Assembly (NCBI GenBank): GCA_016784245.1
Contig: JADHVA010000028.1
Coordinates: 1-8,318 of the forward strand
DNA length: 8,318 nucleotides
From: Nanobdellota archaeon
GTDB taxonomy: Archaea > Nanobdellota > Nanobdellia > SCGC-AAA011-G17 > GW2011-AR17
Reading direction: 5' to 3'
Shown: positions 1 to 5,472 of the stretch, piece by piece
Position numbering within the stretch: the stretch's first letter is position 1
Layout of the letters: the number at the start of each line of letters is the position of its first letter
Position numbers and translations under genes: made by a program
The notes under the pieces: model-generated
Told to the model about the DNA's origin: nothing
Seen by the model: only the letters and a program-made list of their open reading frames with translations
Databases searched by the model: none

Positions 1-29
1 TAGAGGAGTATATTTCAAATATAAGAAAG

Positions 30-299
30 ATGAGGAGAGTTAGAGTTTTAATTAAAGGAGTTGTACAAGGTGTTTTCTTTAGAGCAAATACTGAAGAGAA
101 AGCTAAGGCTTTAGGATTGAAAGGTTATGTCAAAAATATTCCTGAAGGGGTTGAAGCAATTTTTGAAGGTGAAGATGATAAAGTTGGTGAGATTTTATCT
201 TTTTGTGCTGTTGGACCTGAAGGTGCAAAAGTTAGTACAATTGATGTGACTGAAGAAAGTTATTCTGGTGAATATAAAGATTTTAAGATTGAATACTAA
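30..299 (+). CDS. acyP: Acylphosphatase
   Basis: A small cytosolic enzyme that hydrolyses the carboxyl-phosphate bond of acylphosphates such as acetyl phosphate or 1,3-bisphosphoglycerate. The 89-residue length is normal for the family and the single domain is complete. Both signatures are visible: GVVQGVFFR at residues 10-18, with the phosphate-binding arginine R18, and GYVKNIPEGVEAIFEG at 32-47, with the catalytic asparagine N36 (motif roles are family knowledge). The GPEGAKV stretch near residues 63-69 is also typical. The ATG at 30 puts the first beta strand (RVRVLIKG) in the usual place. No Shine-Dalgarno lies close to the start; GAGGAG at 3-8 is about 20 bases away, and TATA-like bases at 8-15 are closer than at the other promoters here, so its promoter may lie left of the window. 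The last 17 bp overlap the 3' end of herA on the other strand. Confidence 0.95.
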   Translation: MRRVRVLIKGVVQGVFFRANTEEKAKALGLKGYVKNIPEGVEAIFEGEDDKVGEILSFCAVGPEGAKVSTIDVTEESYSGEYKDFKIEY

Positions 300-2307
300 A
301 TTTTTCAATAAAACATTCTTTTATTTCTTTTACTTGAAAGAATTTGTTTATGAAATCTTTTACAACAGTATATTCATATTTTGCTTTTTGTTCTTTTGCA
401 GTTGTTCTTGAAAATTGTATTGGTTGATAAAATTCTTTTTCATTAATGTTTGCTATGAAATTCATTTGTGGACTTAATGTATAATCATTTTCATTTTTGA
501 TTAAATATCCTTTTCTTGTAAGAATGTTCATTGTTTCGTAAAGCTCAGAGAATTGTAATCCTGATTTTGAAAATATATCTGCTGCCTTGAATTCTTTTAA
601 TTTAACTGCAATATCTAAAATCTTTTCTTGATTCGGTTTAATTTCTTGTAAGTTTAATTTTAATAATGATTCTCCAGAAACTTCTTCTAAATTGTCAATT
701 ATTTGTAAATTCATTAAATCAATTAAAATTTTGAATTCATCATCTTTGTTATCACAAGTTATTAAAACTGCAGGAATTAGTTCGTGATTTATACTAACTT
801 CTTTGCCGTGCATTAATTTTATATCTTCTAAAGTGAATTTTTGTTTGATTATAGGAAATGATTCTCCTTCCTTAGTATATTCTTCTTGGACTTCAGTAAA
901 ATCTTTATCTTCAATTATTGTTTCTTGAACAAAAGAAGTTATTGCTTCTCCACCATGTTTTGTTTTTCTTGGTCTAATGTTGACAATAACAGGAATGTCA
1001 ATTAATCCTGCAATCATAGCAGTTCCTATTTGCAAGTTTGGAATATCTCTCTCAGTATTTTTTGTGATTCCTTCAACAGAATTTGAAATTGCTTTAACAT
1101 CATTTGGATTTGTAACTTTTAAAATAATTTGAGTAGAACATTGTGATAAAGCGGATTTTTCTACTCTAGAAGGTCTTTGAGAAATTAAACATAGACCTAA
1201 ACCAAATTTTCTACCTTCAGCTGCAACTTGTCTTATGATTGCTGAAGATTTAGCTTCTCCAAAACTTCTTTCAGGAATAAAATTGTGGCATTCTTCAATT
1301 ACTAAGAAAAAAGGAGGAATGTTATTTTTCTTTCTTTCTGTGAATAAATCGTTAATTAATTTGTAAACAAGCATTCCTTGAATGTCTGGTGCAATTCCTC
1401 GTAAATTAACTATTGACATTTTTCCATGTTGTACAAGTTCATTCATTAAAGTTGGAGATTCAGAAAATAAATTTAATTTTTTAACATATTCGAAAATATT
1501 AATTAATGTCCATTTGCTGTTGTTGTCTTCAGTTAGTTCTAATTCAATTAATAATTCATTGAAGTTAACTTTTCCACCTAGGTTTCTTAAAGCTGAATAA
1601 ATTAAACCTATTTGAGAAGAAGAAAGTTTTGTTGGTAATAAATGAATAAGCTCGCTTGCATTTAAGTTATTTGAATTTAATTTTAATGGTTTTGCATCTG
1701 GATTTAATTTGATATCTGGAGAAAATTCAATGACTTGTTTTAAAAATGATTTTGGTTCAATTCCAAATCTTATCATGCCTTCTTTATCTTTAGAATTTGG
1801 ATATTTGAGTGAAGGATATTCACCATGAGGGTCAATTACAATAACTGGAATTTTTTTCTCTAATAATTCTTCAAGTAAAACTGCTACTGAATAAGATTTT
1901 CCTGATCCTGATTTTGCTAGAACAGATACATGTTTGGTTAGTGCTTTGTTTAGATCTAAGAAAACTTTGATATTTTCATGTCCATCTAAAGTTCCCATGT
2001 AAGCAGTGTTTGTTTTATTTTCTAATTTTAATGTTTCTTGGATGAATTCATCATTTGCTTTTAGAACTTCAATACCAGGTTCTAAAGGAAATCTTAAAGA
2101 TTTAAGTTGATTATCATCTTTGTAGCCAATAACTGAGCAGAAAGCAATGGTTTTATCTTGATCTTTTTCTATTTCTTCAATTTGGGCGAGAGTAAAATTT
2201 CCAGAAGAGTGCATAATCTGGAGATAATCAAATTTTTTTGCTTCATTATCTACTTTGAATTGAAAATCTCTAGTGCTGCTTTTTCCTGTAATTTTGCCTA
2301 AAATCAT
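283..2307 (-). CDS. herA: HerA-family DNA-translocating ATPase with C-terminal extension
   Basis: A hexameric FtsK/HerA-type P-loop ATPase. In archaea HerA works with the nuclease NurA and Mre11-Rad50 in DNA end resection. The 674 residues comprise an N-terminal beta-rich HAS-barrel-like region (about 1-110), a Walker A AKSGSGKS at 131-138, a DPHGEY motif at 159-164, Walker B LVIEE at 335-339, and a sensor/arginine-finger region around R359 and R366 (RQVAAEGRKFG), followed by ISQRPS at 375-380. All core ATPase motifs look intact. Classical archaeal HerA proteins are roughly 500-600 residues. Here the region after about residue 455 is long and includes a probable winged helix at about 558-612. 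No nurA, mre11 or rad50 lies in the window, so it could instead be a HerA paralogue with another partner. The ATG at 2307 sits about 28 bases from a weak TATA-like element, so the transcript may be leaderless. It is divergent from the receiver gene. Confidence 0.9.
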   Translation of the reverse strand: MILGKITGKSSTRDFQFKVDNEAKKFDYLQIMHSSGNFTLAQIEEIEKDQDKTIAFCSVIGYKDDNQLKSLRFPLEPGIEVLKANDEFIQETLKLENKTNTAYMGTLDGHENIKVFLDLNKALTKHVSVLAKSGSGKSYSVAVLLEELLEKKIPVIVIDPHGEYPSLKYPNSKDKEGMIRFGIEPKSFLKQVIEFSPDIKLNPDAKPLKLNSNNLNASELIHLLPTKLSSSQIGLIYSALRNLGGKVNFNELLIELELTEDNNSKWTLINIFEYVKKLNLFSESPTLMNELVQHGKMSIVNLRGIAPDIQGMLVYKLINDLFTERKKNNIPPFFLVIEECHNFIPERSFGEAKSSAIIRQVAAEGRKFGLGLCLISQRPSRVEKSALSQCSTQIILKVTNPNDVKAISNSVEGITKNTERDIPNLQIGTAMIAGLIDIPVIVNIRPRKTKHGGEAITSFVQETIIEDKDFTEVQEEYTKEGESFPIIKQKFTLEDIKLMHGKEVSINHELIPAVLITCDNKDDEFKILIDLMNLQIIDNLEEVSGESLLKLNLQEIKPNQEKILDIAVKLKEFKAADIFSKSGLQFSELYETMNILTRKGYLIKNENDYTLSPQMNFIANINEKEFYQPIQFSRTTAKEQKAKYEYTVVKDFINKFFQVKEIKECFIEKFSIQS

Positions 2308-2330
2308 TAAATCTCTTGTCTGTGTGGTGG

Positions 2331-2339
2331 CTTTATTAA
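2331..2339 (-). promoter_or_regulatory. Weak TATA-like element for herA
   Basis: On the minus strand this reads TTAATAAAG, centred about 28 bp upstream of the herA ATG. That is the same distance as the other TATA boxes in this window, which would give a leaderless transcript. The match to an archaeal TATA box is imperfect, so the call rests mainly on position. Confidence 0.4.
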
Positions 2340-2359
2340 TTTTCTTGTGATAGACAAGA

Positions 2360-2367
2360 TTTAAATA
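2360..2367 (+). promoter_or_regulatory. TATA box of the receiver-domain gene
   Basis: TTTAAATA, preceded by purine-rich AAGA as a possible BRE. Its centre is about 26-27 bp from the ATG at 2390, so transcription should start at or very near that ATG (leaderless mRNA). This favours 2390 over the in-frame TTG at 2372, which lies upstream of the predicted transcription start. Confidence 0.7.
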
Positions 2368-2389
2368 GAAGTTGTTTGTTTTGGAAATT

Positions 2390-2785
2390 ATGGAAGATTG
2401 GAAAGCTAAGATCTATTTTGTTGATGATTTATTTGCAAAAGAAACTTTTCTTGCAAAAGGGTTTGAAGATTATTTTAAAAAAAATGGTTATTTTTTATTA
2501 TGTGAGGGTGATGCAAATGGTGCTTATGAATATATTAGAGATAATCCTGCTTATGATGTATTGGTGGCAGATTTCTGTTTAGAAAATCCTAAAGTATCAG
2601 GTTTAGATTTAATTATATTGTCAAAAAGAACAAGGCCTCAAGCAAATACAATATTAGTAAGTGGATATAATGTTCCAAATAATGAAGCTGATGTTTTTTT
2701 ACAAAAAATATTTACTCCAATTGAATTATTAAGTAAAGTTCAATATGTATTAGGGCATAGTTCTTTAAGTTCTTCAAGTGAATGA
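2390..2785 (+). CDS. Stand-alone receiver (REC) domain protein
   Basis: A 131-residue protein that is essentially one CheY-like receiver domain with no output domain. The phosphorylation-site set is readable: acidic pair D12/D13 (YFVDD), putative phospho-acceptor D61 (VLVADF), switch residue S91 (ILVSGY), and conserved lysine K106 in LQKIFTP. The segment GLDLIILSKRTRP at 71-83 fits the helix 4 region. A short Ser-rich tail (SSLSSSSE) ends it. The protein should therefore accept phosphate from a histidine kinase, or act as an unphosphorylated adaptor; no kinase is in the window. The start at 2390 is chosen because a TATA box sits 26-27 bp upstream; a longer TTG start at 2372 would add only six residues. 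It is divergent from herA, and its last 46 bp overlap the 3' end of mnmH on the opposite strand. Its output partner is unknown. Confidence 0.85.
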   Translation: MEDWKAKIYFVDDLFAKETFLAKGFEDYFKKNGYFLLCEGDANGAYEYIRDNPAYDVLVADFCLENPKVSGLDLIILSKRTRPQANTILVSGYNVPNNEADVFLQKIFTPIELLSKVQYVLGHSSLSSSSE

Positions 2786-3714
2786 ATTTCTGCAATGTAT
2801 TCTTTATTATCAACAGTATGAGAATATAAATTATCATAATAATCTAATAGTATAACTTTGATGACTTTTTTGATTTTATCTCGATCTAAAAGTTGGATTA
2901 ATTCTTGAGCTTTATTATTTCCAAGATATTTTTTGATTAGTAATATTTTTTCTTTGAATAATTCTTTGTCTAAATCATTGCAGTATTCTTTGTAAATTCT
3001 TTCAATTCTTTCTTCATCTGGACAAATTAGTTTAGCTTTTTTTGCTCCTTGCATGTGTTTCCAGATTTTTTCGTGAATTAATATTCTTCCAATTCTTCTA
3101 CTTTCGCCTTCAACAAATACAATCTTTTCATTTTGTAATTCTAATAATCTTTTTAGTAATAATGATTCAAATCTTTTTTGTGAATTTGGTTTTAAGTTAA
3201 TGTCTCCAAAAATACTTCCTCTGTGTTGAGCTAAACCTTCTAAGTCTAAAGAATTTGAAACTTGGTTTAATATTTCTGTTTTTCCTGAACCTGTTAGACC
3301 ATAAATTACTATGAACTCAGGAAGATCTATTTTTTCTAATTCTTCTCTAACATATCTTCTGTAATCTTTGTATCCATTTTCTAATTTAATAACATCAAAT
3401 TTCATTGATTTTAATAAAGCAGTAATTGAACCTGATCTCATTCCACCTCTCCAACAATAAATGCAAATTTTTCCTTCAATTTTTTTGTATTTTTTAACCA
3501 TGTCTGGAAGTTTAGTTGACATAATTTCTAAGCCTTTTTCAATAGCTAGATCTTTAGATTCTTTTTTGTACATTGTACCAACTATTGATCTTTCTTCATT
3601 TGAAAATAAAGGAATGTTTATAGCACCAGGTATGTGGTCTTCTTCAAATTCTTTTGGAGAACGAACGTCAACAAATGTGTAATCCTTATTGTAAATTTCT
3701 TCAATTGTTTTCAT
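2740..3714 (-). CDS. mnmH: tRNA 2-selenouridine synthase (MnmH/SelU/YbbB)
   Basis: Converts 2-thiouridine at the wobble position U34 of tRNA(Lys), tRNA(Glu) and tRNA(Gln) to 2-selenouridine, using selenophosphate and a geranylated intermediate (known for the bacterial enzyme). The 324-residue protein has an N-terminal rhodanese domain (about 1-122) with DVRSPKEF at 16-23 and the cysteine loop CWRGGMRSGS at 87-96, where C87 corresponds to the catalytic cysteine. A P-loop domain follows with GLTGSGKT at 139-146. The family blocks AQHRGSIFGDI at 162-172 and FVEGESRRIGRI at 200-211 are both present. It is slightly shorter than the E. coli protein (364) but complete. Its ATG overlaps the stop of the upstream glycosyltransferase (ATGA), implying translational coupling. 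The 3' end runs 46 bp into the receiver gene on the other strand. In methanogens of the order Methanococcales SelU is split into two proteins; here it is fused. Confidence 0.92.
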   Translation of the reverse strand: MKTIEEIYNKDYTFVDVRSPKEFEEDHIPGAINIPLFSNEERSIVGTMYKKESKDLAIEKGLEIMSTKLPDMVKKYKKIEGKICIYCWRGGMRSGSITALLKSMKFDVIKLENGYKDYRRYVREELEKIDLPEFIVIYGLTGSGKTEILNQVSNSLDLEGLAQHRGSIFGDINLKPNSQKRFESLLLKRLLELQNEKIVFVEGESRRIGRILIHEKIWKHMQGAKKAKLICPDEERIERIYKEYCNDLDKELFKEKILLIKKYLGNNKAQELIQLLDRDKIKKVIKVILLDYYDNLYSHTVDNKEYIAEIHSLEELKELCPNTY

Positions 3715-4340
3715 CTTATTGTTTCATATTCTTTTTTGTCTGGAAATGTATATTGTTTTATCCAGAAAAGACATACATTTTTTAATCCTAATTTTTCAAA
3801 TCTTCTCATGTTGTTGTAAACATAAGCATTGACAATTCCAAAATTACCTTTCTTTCTTGCTGCTCTTAAAAATTTTCCATCTTCTTTTTTTGAAAGATTT
3901 TCATCAAAACCACCTACTCTATCAAAAATTAATTTGTCACAGAAAATTAATCCTGTACAAACTCCAAAATTATGAGCTAAAGATTTTATTGACATTGCAA
4001 TGTTATAGATGAATTTATTGGTTTGAGATTTAACTTTTGAAGTTCCAATATTATATTTTGTTTTTTCAATTTTATCTAAAAGGTCGTTGTCCATTTTTAT
4101 GTCAGCATCTAAGAAAATTAATCTGTTGTTTGAAGCATATTGTGCTCCTATGTTTCTTGCTCTTGATACACCTTTTGCTGGAAGTTCAATAACTTTATTT
4201 GTATATTTTCTTGCAATGTCTGCAGTGTTATCTGTACAAGCATTACATACAACAATGATTTCTCCTTTGTTAATTGTTTTCAAAGTTTCTTCAATATATT
4301 TTTCTTCATTGTATGCAGGGATTATTATTGATAATGACAT
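3711..4340 (-). CDS. Family 2 glycosyltransferase (GT-A fold)
   Basis: Transfers a sugar from a nucleotide-sugar donor, probably onto a lipid, glycan or protein acceptor at the inner face of the membrane; the substrate cannot be read from sequence. The 209 residues open with LSIIIPAYNEEKYIEETL (3-20), the standard GT2 nucleotide-binding start, followed by VCNACTDNTADIA (31-43), KGVSRARNIGA (56-66) and the metal-binding LDAD at 77-80. GGFDE at 143-147 and KKEDGKF at 151-157 supply the acceptor-site/catalytic acidic region. No clear transmembrane helix is seen; the segment around 111-135 is moderately hydrophobic. It is the first gene of a two-gene operon with mnmH, sharing ATGA at the junction. 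A TATA box 25-26 bp upstream of the ATG suggests a leaderless transcript. No functional link to tRNA selenation is apparent. Confidence 0.88.
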   Translation of the reverse strand: MSLSIIIPAYNEEKYIEETLKTINKGEIIVVCNACTDNTADIARKYTNKVIELPAKGVSRARNIGAQYASNNRLIFLDADIKMDNDLLDKIEKTKYNIGTSKVKSQTNKFIYNIAMSIKSLAHNFGVCTGLIFCDKLIFDRVGGFDENLSKKEDGKFLRAARKKGNFGIVNAYVYNNMRRFEKLGLKNVCLFWIKQYTFPDKKEYETIR

Positions 4341-4360
4341 TTGTTTAAAGAAAAATGGGG

Positions 4361-4370
4361 AGTTTAAAAG
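4361..4370 (-). promoter_or_regulatory. TATA box of the glycosyltransferase-mnmH operon
   Basis: On the minus strand it reads CTTTTAAACT, centred about 25-26 bp before the ATG at 4340. This matches the leaderless spacing seen at the other promoters. It lies about 20 bp from the opposing TATA box of the membrane-protein gene. Confidence 0.55.
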
Positions 4371-4388
4371 AGTTTTGAATTAGTTATT

Positions 4389-4397
4389 TTTATAAAT
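4389..4397 (+). promoter_or_regulatory. TATA box of the small membrane-protein gene
   Basis: TTTATAAAT, a strong archaeal TATA match, centred at 4393. A start of transcription about 26 bp downstream would fall near 4419, leaving a leader of only about 10-13 nt that is almost entirely the Shine-Dalgarno sequence. This promoter differs from the leaderless ones in the window. Confidence 0.65.
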
Positions 4398-4419
4398 CTG
4401 AATCTATTAAGAATAGTAT

Positions 4420-4427
4420 GGAGGTGA
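4420..4427 (+). promoter_or_regulatory. Strong Shine-Dalgarno site (GGAGGTGA)
   Basis: GGAGGTGA is a full-length match to the conserved 16S rRNA 3' end and sits three bases before the ATG at 4431. It is the strongest ribosome-binding site in the window and fixes the start of the membrane protein. Spacing is short but within what archaea use. Confidence 0.8.
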
Positions 4428-4430
4428 AAT

Positions 4431-4811
4431 ATGAACGCTATTGAAATTATGGCTCTAATTGTAGTTGTGTTAGGTTTAGTTAAGATGGTTGTTATTTTTA
4501 AAGATCCCAAACAATGGATGGTTGTTGTGAACTTTTTTTTCAAAAGACCTAAAATTACAATGTGGGCTTCTGCAGTTTTAGCAGTTGTGACATTATGGCT
4601 ATTACTTCAAACATTATCTATTGTGCAAATATTTGGAGTATTGTTATTTATGATGTTCTTGTATTTGATGACTTTTGCAGCTTATTCAAAAGAATTATTG
4701 CAAATGATTAATAAGTTGTTAAAAGATAAGAATATGATAAGAAAAGCTATGTTGCCAATTGTTATTTGGATTGCTTTAATGCTTTGGGCATTGTATGCTT
4801 TATTTCTTTAA
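4431..4811 (+). CDS. Small four-helix membrane protein of unknown function
   Basis: I do not recognise this 126-residue protein. Hydrophobicity suggests four transmembrane helices at about 4-23, 42-60, 63-84 and 106-126. A basic loop lies at 24-41 (with KDPKQW and KRPK) and a lysine-rich amphipathic segment at 85-105 (SKELLQMINKLLKDKNMIRK). The positive charges of both loops suggest that they, and therefore the even-helix side, face the cytoplasm. No cleavable signal peptide, catalytic motif or cofactor-binding pattern is visible. It is transcribed alone: it has its own TATA box and an excellent Shine-Dalgarno site, and a T-rich terminator immediately follows its stop. The strong expression signals and even composition argue for a real gene, probably well translated. 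Confidence 0.8.
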   Translation: MNAIEIMALIVVVLGLVKMVVIFKDPKQWMVVVNFFFKRPKITMWASAVLAVVTLWLLLQTLSIVQIFGVLLFMMFLYLMTFAAYSKELLQMINKLLKDKNMIRKAMLPIVIWIALMLWALYALFL

Positions 4812-4825
4812 TTTTTTTTTATTTT
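4812..4825 (+). terminator. Poly-T transcription terminator
   Basis: Directly after the TAA of the membrane-protein gene come nine T, one A and four T. Archaeal RNA polymerase terminates at such oligo-T tracts in the non-template strand without needing a hairpin. It separates the membrane-protein transcript from the dph2-like gene, whose TATA box begins seven bases later. Confidence 0.7.
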
Positions 4826-4831
4826 AGAAAG

Positions 4832-4840
4832 TTTTAAATA
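4832..4840 (+). promoter_or_regulatory. TATA box of the dph2-like gene
   Basis: TTTTAAATA preceded by AGAAAG (BRE-like), centred about 28 bp upstream of the ATG at 4864. The predicted transcript would begin at or within a few bases of the ATG, so there is no room for a longer N-terminus upstream on this mRNA. Confidence 0.7.
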
Positions 4841-4863
4841 GGGACTAAGATCCAAATTGAATT

Positions 4864-5472
4864 ATGGCAAAGGTTGTTTATATACCAGTTAAAGTTAAAG
4901 ATGCTGGAATAAAGGAATTAATGGATAAAGTAGATATTAAAGAGAAATATGGAGTAGTTACTACAATACAATATTTAGATGATGTTAAAGATTTAGATCA
5001 TTTCTTAGGACAAATTTTAGGATGTAATATTAAGTGTGTAGAAGGTTCTGATTGTGAAGCATTTTTGTATATTGGTACAGGTATGTTTCATCCATTGAAT
5101 TTAGCTTTCCAAACAAAGAAAAAAGTTTATATTTTAAATCCTATGTCAAAAGAATTTTCTGAGCTAGATGAAAAGTATTTAGAAAAGTTTGAAAAGAAAA
5201 AAAAGGGAATGTTGTTGAAATATATAAGTTCAAAAAAAATAGGTATTTTAGTTTCTACAAAAAATGGACAGAATAATATGAAGAAAGCTTTAGAGTTTAA
5301 AGAAAATTGTGGTAAAGAAGCTTATATTTTTATGTGCAATGAAATTAAAAATTTAGAAGATTTTAATGATATTGAATGTTGGGTAAATACAGCATGTATT
5401 AGAATCTTTGAAGATGATCTTGGTGTTCCAATGATAAATTTAGGTGATATAGATGAACTCAATAAAGATTAG
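4864..5472 (+). CDS. dph2: Dph2-like diphthamide synthase lacking domain 1
   Basis: Archaeal Dph2 is an iron-sulfur enzyme that cleaves SAM and transfers the 3-amino-3-carboxypropyl group to a histidine of elongation factor 2, the first step of diphthamide synthesis. Usual archaeal Dph2 has about 330-340 residues in three similar domains, each giving one cluster cysteine (C59, C163, C287 in Pyrococcus horikoshii). This protein has 202 residues. GQILGCN at 49-55 (C54) and VNTACIRIFEDD at 174-185 (C178) match the second and third cysteine sites, and their 124-residue separation equals C163 to C287. GTGMFHPLNLAF at 71-82 is also typical. The whole first domain, with its cysteine, is absent. The gene is intact, with its own TATA box 28 bp upstream of the ATG, so it does not look like a decayed remnant. 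Extra cysteines C58, C64, C149, C158 and C172 are present. The next gene starts inside its last 20 bp. Confidence 0.8.
   Translation: MAKVVYIPVKVKDAGIKELMDKVDIKEKYGVVTTIQYLDDVKDLDHFLGQILGCNIKCVEGSDCEAFLYIGTGMFHPLNLAFQTKKKVYILNPMSKEFSELDEKYLEKFEKKKKGMLLKYISSKKIGILVSTKNGQNNMKKALEFKENCGKEAYIFMCNEIKNLEDFNDIECWVNTACIRIFEDDLGVPMINLGDIDELNKD
5442..5448 (+). promoter_or_regulatory. Internal Shine-Dalgarno site (AGGTGAT)
   Basis: AGGTGAT lies inside the end of the dph2-like coding region, four bases before the ATG at 5453. It matches the conserved 16S 3' end and supports that ATG as the start of the overlapping downstream gene. Confidence 0.6.

Noticed and set aside
8..23. TATA-like bases upstream of the acylphosphatase.
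   Set aside because: The elements lie only about 10-19 bp from the ATG, closer than every other promoter here; in such AT-rich sequence this is weak, and upstream context is missing.
301..332. T-rich tract after the acylphosphatase stop as a terminator.
   Set aside because: It lies within the herA coding region, where the composition is T-rich throughout on this strand; the runs are short and not distinct from the background.
1382..1600. 72-codon + strand open frame.
   Set aside because: Antisense to the herA ATPase core, with no independent support.
2376..2582. 68-codon + strand open frame rich in isoleucine, leucine and methionine.
   Set aside because: Shifted-frame reading of the receiver gene; it begins upstream of the predicted transcription start.
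3461..3819. Two + strand open frames at 3461-3682 and 3634-3819.
   Set aside because: Both are antisense to the clear mnmH and glycosyltransferase genes and have no ribosome site, promoter or recognisable protein features.
4087..4383. 98-codon open frame on the + strand.
   Set aside because: It runs antisense through the glycosyltransferase and across its promoter, has no family signature, and reads as a by-product of the opposite strand.
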